A DNA stretch of 24,498 nucleotides from an uncultured Oscillospiraceae bacterium (GTDB taxonomy: Bacteria; Bacillota; Clostridia; Oscillospirales; Ruminococcaceae). The notes under the pieces are model-generated. The model was not told the origin of the DNA. It was given only the letters and a program-made list of their open reading frames with translations, and did no database searches. The first letter of the stretch is position 1. Every line of letters starts with the position of its first letter. Shown one piece after another: positions 22,201 to 24,498 of this stretch. A program made the translations under genes and the position numbers. The stretch is from NCBI GenBank assembly GCA_900553955.1, contig USFO01000011.1, positions 1 to 24,498 of the forward strand, in the 5' to 3' direction.

Positions 22201-23193
22201 TTATTCATGCCGCAAAATCCATTTTGTCATATCCCGAACCGTATCCTCAATGGGACGGGGGTGGTAGCCGAAGCGCCTTGTGGCGGCCTCGTGGCTGAGC
22301 ATGCCGTTTGAACCGAGAACCATTATGGAGTATGGGGTGAACAGCAGGGGCTTATTTTGCTTCAAGCAGTATTTTTCGCTGAACGGAGCCGCCAGCTTCG
22401 CCGTCCAAAGGGGCATGCAAACCGGGCGATAGTCCAAATCTGCGGCCTTGCCCACGATTTGAAGCAGCCTGCGAATAGTGATATAGTGTCCGGAGAGAAT
22501 GTAGCCCTTGCCCGGCTCGCCCTCCTCGGCACAGTCCAGAACGCCCTTGGCAACGTCCCGCACGTCCACGAAATTGTATCCGCCGCGAACGGCAATGGGC
22601 AGCTTTCCTTTGATGAACGCCTTCGCCATGGAGGTGAAGCTGCCGCACTGCACGTCTCCGGGGCCGATTATGCCGGAGGGGAACACCACGCTGATATTAA
22701 GCCCGTGCCGCGCCGCGGAGAAAACCGTTCTCGTTGCGGCGGCCTTGCTCTTGGCGTAATAGCCCTCCACAAGCTTCGGCGAAAATTCGCAGTCCTCCGT
22801 CATAACGCAGCCATGCGGCTTTTCCGGTATGGCGTGTACGGAGCTTACATAGATAAGCTTCCCCACACCGCGCTTTTTGCAGATGTGAAGAATGTTTCGT
22901 GTTCCGCCCACGTTCACCCTAAAGAGCTTTGCGCCGGGCTTTGTGGCGATGGAAATTATACCCGCGCAGTGAATTACGCAGGTGCGGCTGTCCGCGTCCG
23001 CGAAGAATTTGTCAAGGGAATCTTCGTCGCAAACGTCGCCCGTTACCGTGTGAACCTCTTTCGGAAGCAGCTCAGCAAAGGGGTCGCAGGGAAGAACCAG
23101 CGCATATACGTCCGCACCGCGGCGAACAAGCTCCTCCGCCACTGCTCTGCCGAGAAAACCGGTCGCACCCGTAAGAAGATATTTATTATACAT
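22201..23193 (-). CDS. NAD-dependent epimerase/dehydratase (extended SDR)
   Basis: This 330-residue protein is an extended short-chain dehydrogenase with the Rossmann motif TGATGFLG near residues 7-14, VIHCAGI, the serine region LIYVSSVHA and the catalytic pair YYAKSK (Tyr and Lys). PSGIIGPGD and FVDVRDVAKG are typical of the dihydroflavonol reductase/3-beta-HSD-like branch and of NAD(P)-dependent sugar epimerases. The substrate is unknown. The start is ATG at 23193, with AGGAGG ten bases upstream; the open frame extends to 23274, upstream of the promoter's likely start site, and is rejected. The gene is alone, divergent from the sigma factor gene. Confidence 0.92.
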   Translation of the reverse strand: MYNKYLLTGATGFLGRAVAEELVRRGADVYALVLPCDPFAELLPKEVHTVTGDVCDEDSLDKFFADADSRTCVIHCAGIISIATKPGAKLFRVNVGGTRNILHICKKRGVGKLIYVSSVHAIPEKPHGCVMTEDCEFSPKLVEGYYAKSKAAATRTVFSAARHGLNISVVFPSGIIGPGDVQCGSFTSMAKAFIKGKLPIAVRGGYNFVDVRDVAKGVLDCAEEGEPGKGYILSGHYITIRRLLQIVGKAADLDYRPVCMPLWTAKLAAPFSEKYCLKQNKPLLFTPYSIMVLGSNGMLSHEAATRRFGYHPRPIEDTVRDMTKWILRHE

Positions 23194-23223
23194 AACAGAA
23201 AAGCCTCCTTTCAAAACAGGCAT

Positions 23224-23238
23224 AAGAGAATATCTCTT
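23224..23238 (-). promoter_or_regulatory. Perfect dyad downstream of the epimerase promoter
   Basis: AAGAGAATATCTCTT is a palindrome (AAGAGA, ATA, TCTCTT) placed at about +3 to +17 of the epimerase transcript. It is a plausible repressor site; no regulator is known. Confidence 0.4.
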
Positions 23239-23247
23239 TACAATTAC

Positions 23248-23276
23248 AGTATAGCCCAAATAAAGTATATACACAA
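23248..23276 (-). promoter_or_regulatory. Sigma-A promoter of the epimerase gene
   Basis: On the minus strand TTGTGT (23276-23271), a 17-base spacer and TATACT (23253-23248), about 55 bases before the ATG. Confidence 0.7.
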
Positions 23277-23408
23277 CCGGAATATGTTTCGTAGCCGAAA
23301 AAAATCTGTTGTTTTTGTGTGAAATTTTTCCGAAAAGAGGCTTTTTATTCTGCTTTGTTCGGCGGGAAGCTTTGCGCCCTTTATTTTGCGCGGGTTTGCA
23401 AATAATGC

Positions 23409-23436
23409 TTGACTTATCTTAGAAATATGGTAAAAT
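23409..23436 (+). promoter_or_regulatory. Sigma-A promoter of the SigH-like gene
   Basis: TTGACT (23409-23414), a 16-base spacer and TAAAAT (23431-23436) with TG at 23428-23429. An apparent ATG at 23442 falls at the start of the transcript, so the later ATG at 23472 is preferred. Confidence 0.78.
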
Positions 23437-23471
23437 AACAGATGATTGGTCATACGGAAAGGCGCTTTACA

Positions 23472-24020
23472 ATGTCCGAAAACGAAAACAAAGTAGAAAA
23501 TATTGTCGCAGCCGTAAGGAGCGGCGATTACAGCGAGCTTGATACGCTGATTAAGCTTTGTGTTTTTGTGCCGGAAACCGCCATTTCCGCCGCCCAAAAG
23601 CTCGGGTTTGAGCACGATGATCTCCGTCAGGAGGGAGTTGTGGCACTGCTTTATGCGCTGCATTCTTACGACCCCGCCTTGAACACGAGCTTTCGCACAT
23701 ACTCATCCAAATGTATCAGGCGGCGCATAGCCTCGGTTCTGCGCTCCGCCACAAGCAGCAAACGCCTTTCGATGGCGGATTACATTTCGCTTGACAGTGG
23801 GTGCGAAATTGCGCAGCAGCAGAATTGGATGCAGGACGTTGAACTTCGGGACATAAAAGAACGGCTTTTCCGCCACCTTTCAAAAATGGAAGCAGAGGTT
23901 TTCCGGCTTTATCTTGCCGGGCTTTCTTATAAAGAGATTGCCGGCAAAATAGGGAAAAGCGAAAAATCCGTGGGCAACGCCCTTCGCAGAATAAGAGGAA
24001 AGCTGCGAGTTGAAGCGTAA
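23472..24020 (+). CDS. RNA polymerase sigma factor, SigH-like (sigma-70 family)
   Basis: This 182-residue sigma factor has region 2 (DDLRQEGVVALLYALHSYDP, then TSFRTYSSKCIRRRI) and region 4 with a helix-turn-helix (LSYKEIAGKIGKSEKSVGNA, then LRRIRGKL). Region 3 is short or absent. The DLRQEG opening and the SYKEIA...KSVDNAL-type region 4 resemble SigH, the early sporulation sigma factor, more than the ECF type, but it is somewhat shorter than SigH of Bacillus (218 residues). The start is ATG at 23472, ten bases after GAAAGG. Assignment as the real SigH is uncertain: in Clostridia a second SigH-like factor is common, and sigH itself usually lies near rpmG, secE or nusG, which are not seen. Confidence 0.88.
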   Translation: MSENENKVENIVAAVRSGDYSELDTLIKLCVFVPETAISAAQKLGFEHDDLRQEGVVALLYALHSYDPALNTSFRTYSSKCIRRRIASVLRSATSSKRLSMADYISLDSGCEIAQQQNWMQDVELRDIKERLFRHLSKMEAEVFRLYLAGLSYKEIAGKIGKSEKSVGNALRRIRGKLRVEA

Positions 24021-24165
24021 GCGTGACCGTTAATTTGGTATGCGGCTCAAAATGAGCTGAATATACGAATGCTCCGTGGCAATCAGGCAACATCTATCTT
24101 TTTCATTTAATTTAGCGGTTGTGGTGAACCAAGGGCAAATACATTTTCAAAAAAGAGGTAAAAAC

Positions 24166-24444
24166 ATGTACGAAGACAAAACCTTAGTGTGCAAAGAATG
24201 CGGAAAAGAGTTCACTTTCACCGCCGGCGAACAGGAATTCTATGCAGAGCGCGGCTTCACTAACGAGCCCCAGCGTTGCAAAGAGTGCCGCGACGCTCGC
24301 AAAAACAAAATCAAAACCCAGAAAGAGATGTACACCACCACCTGCGCTGCCTGCGGCTGCGAAGCTAAAGTTCCTTTCAAACCCAGAGAGGACAGACCTG
24401 TATACTGCAGCGAGTGCTTTGCGGCAATGAGGGAACAGCACTAA
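24166..24444 (+). CDS. Zinc-ribbon domain protein (92 aa)
   Basis: This 92-residue protein has two CxxC zinc-binding halves in each of two small modules: VCKECGKEFTFTAGEQEFYA with RCKECRDARK, and TCAACGCEAKVPFKP with VYCSECF. This is the 'probable zinc-ribbon' family common in Firmicutes, of unknown function and sometimes mislabelled cytochrome c-551. The start is ATG at 24166 after AAGAGG at seven to eight bases; an upstream frame start at 24076 has no ribosome binding site. The 145-base spacer before it contains a small hairpin (GGCTCA with TGAGCT, 24044-24058) without a T tract, so it may be co-transcribed with the sigma gene. Confidence 0.9.
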   Translation: MYEDKTLVCKECGKEFTFTAGEQEFYAERGFTNEPQRCKECRDARKNKIKTQKEMYTTTCAACGCEAKVPFKPREDRPVYCSECFAAMREQH

Positions 24445-24470
24445 TCGACCGTCGGTTGATTTGAATTTTT
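24444..24470 (+). terminator. Weak possible terminator after the zinc-ribbon gene
   Basis: ATCGACC faces GGTTGAT around GTC (one G-T pair), and TTTTT follows at 24466 after a short gap. The stem is weak. Nothing else is seen to the window end. Confidence 0.35.
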
Positions 24471-24498
24471 CGAAATTCCCGAAGGGGCTGTGCATTTT

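Noticed and set aside
21965..22267. 100-residue plus-strand frame between the SOS promoter and the epimerase
   Set aside because: No ribosome binding site, passes through the minus-strand hairpin and into the epimerase gene. It could be a relic, but I could not name a family.

Overview
The window looks like chromosomal DNA of a spore-forming, low-to-mid GC member of the Clostridia, probably near the Oscillospirales or a related gut lineage. The evidence is a full-length spoIVA-like gene, a SigH-like sigma factor, strong AGGAGG-type ribosome binding sites, frequent TTG/GTG starts and sigma-A promoters, many with an extended -10 (TGN). Nothing here looks like phage, plasmid or an insertion sequence. 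Placement below class level is inference.

Layout. 86-4076: an ABC exporter (ATPase plus a giant FtsX-type permease with a coiled-coil insert). 4077-4886: a spacer with two hairpins and an isolated 61-residue gene that has its own promoter and terminator. 4887-7002: a RodA/FtsW-family protein and a ROK sugar kinase. 7233-9931: tsaE-tsaB-rpiB, then upp-ruvX, with overlapping start/stop codons in two blocks. 10124-12321 (minus strand): an operon of a DUF308-type membrane protein, a CrtO-like acyltransferase and a MurG/UgtP-like glycosyltransferase, which together suggest membrane glycolipid synthesis. 12506-15019: vanW, a dltA-like adenylation protein and a dltC-like carrier protein. The dltA-like frame is broken by one in-frame TAA just before its last conserved motif. 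15111-19627: pepF, a NUDIX hydrolase, dinB (DNA polymerase IV) with a possible LexA box, and a flavodoxin-fold oxidoreductase. 19698-21472: a 54-residue Cys-rich DUF1540-like gene (minus strand) divergent from spoIVA. 21508-21906: an 88-residue two-helix membrane protein (minus strand) whose promoter is bracketed by two LexA-type palindromes. 22106-23193: an NAD-dependent epimerase (minus strand) followed by a long-loop hairpin with a U tract. 23472-24444: a SigH-like sigma factor and a zinc-ribbon protein.

Most genes are core housekeeping or envelope genes. The observations most worth following are (1) the putative SOS-controlled small membrane protein at 21508-21774, with twin LexA-like operators 74 bp apart, (2) the orphan D-alanylation-like pair beside vanW with its nonsense codon, and (3) the structured long-loop RNA downstream of the epimerase. 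No CRISPR array, tRNA or rRNA was seen.
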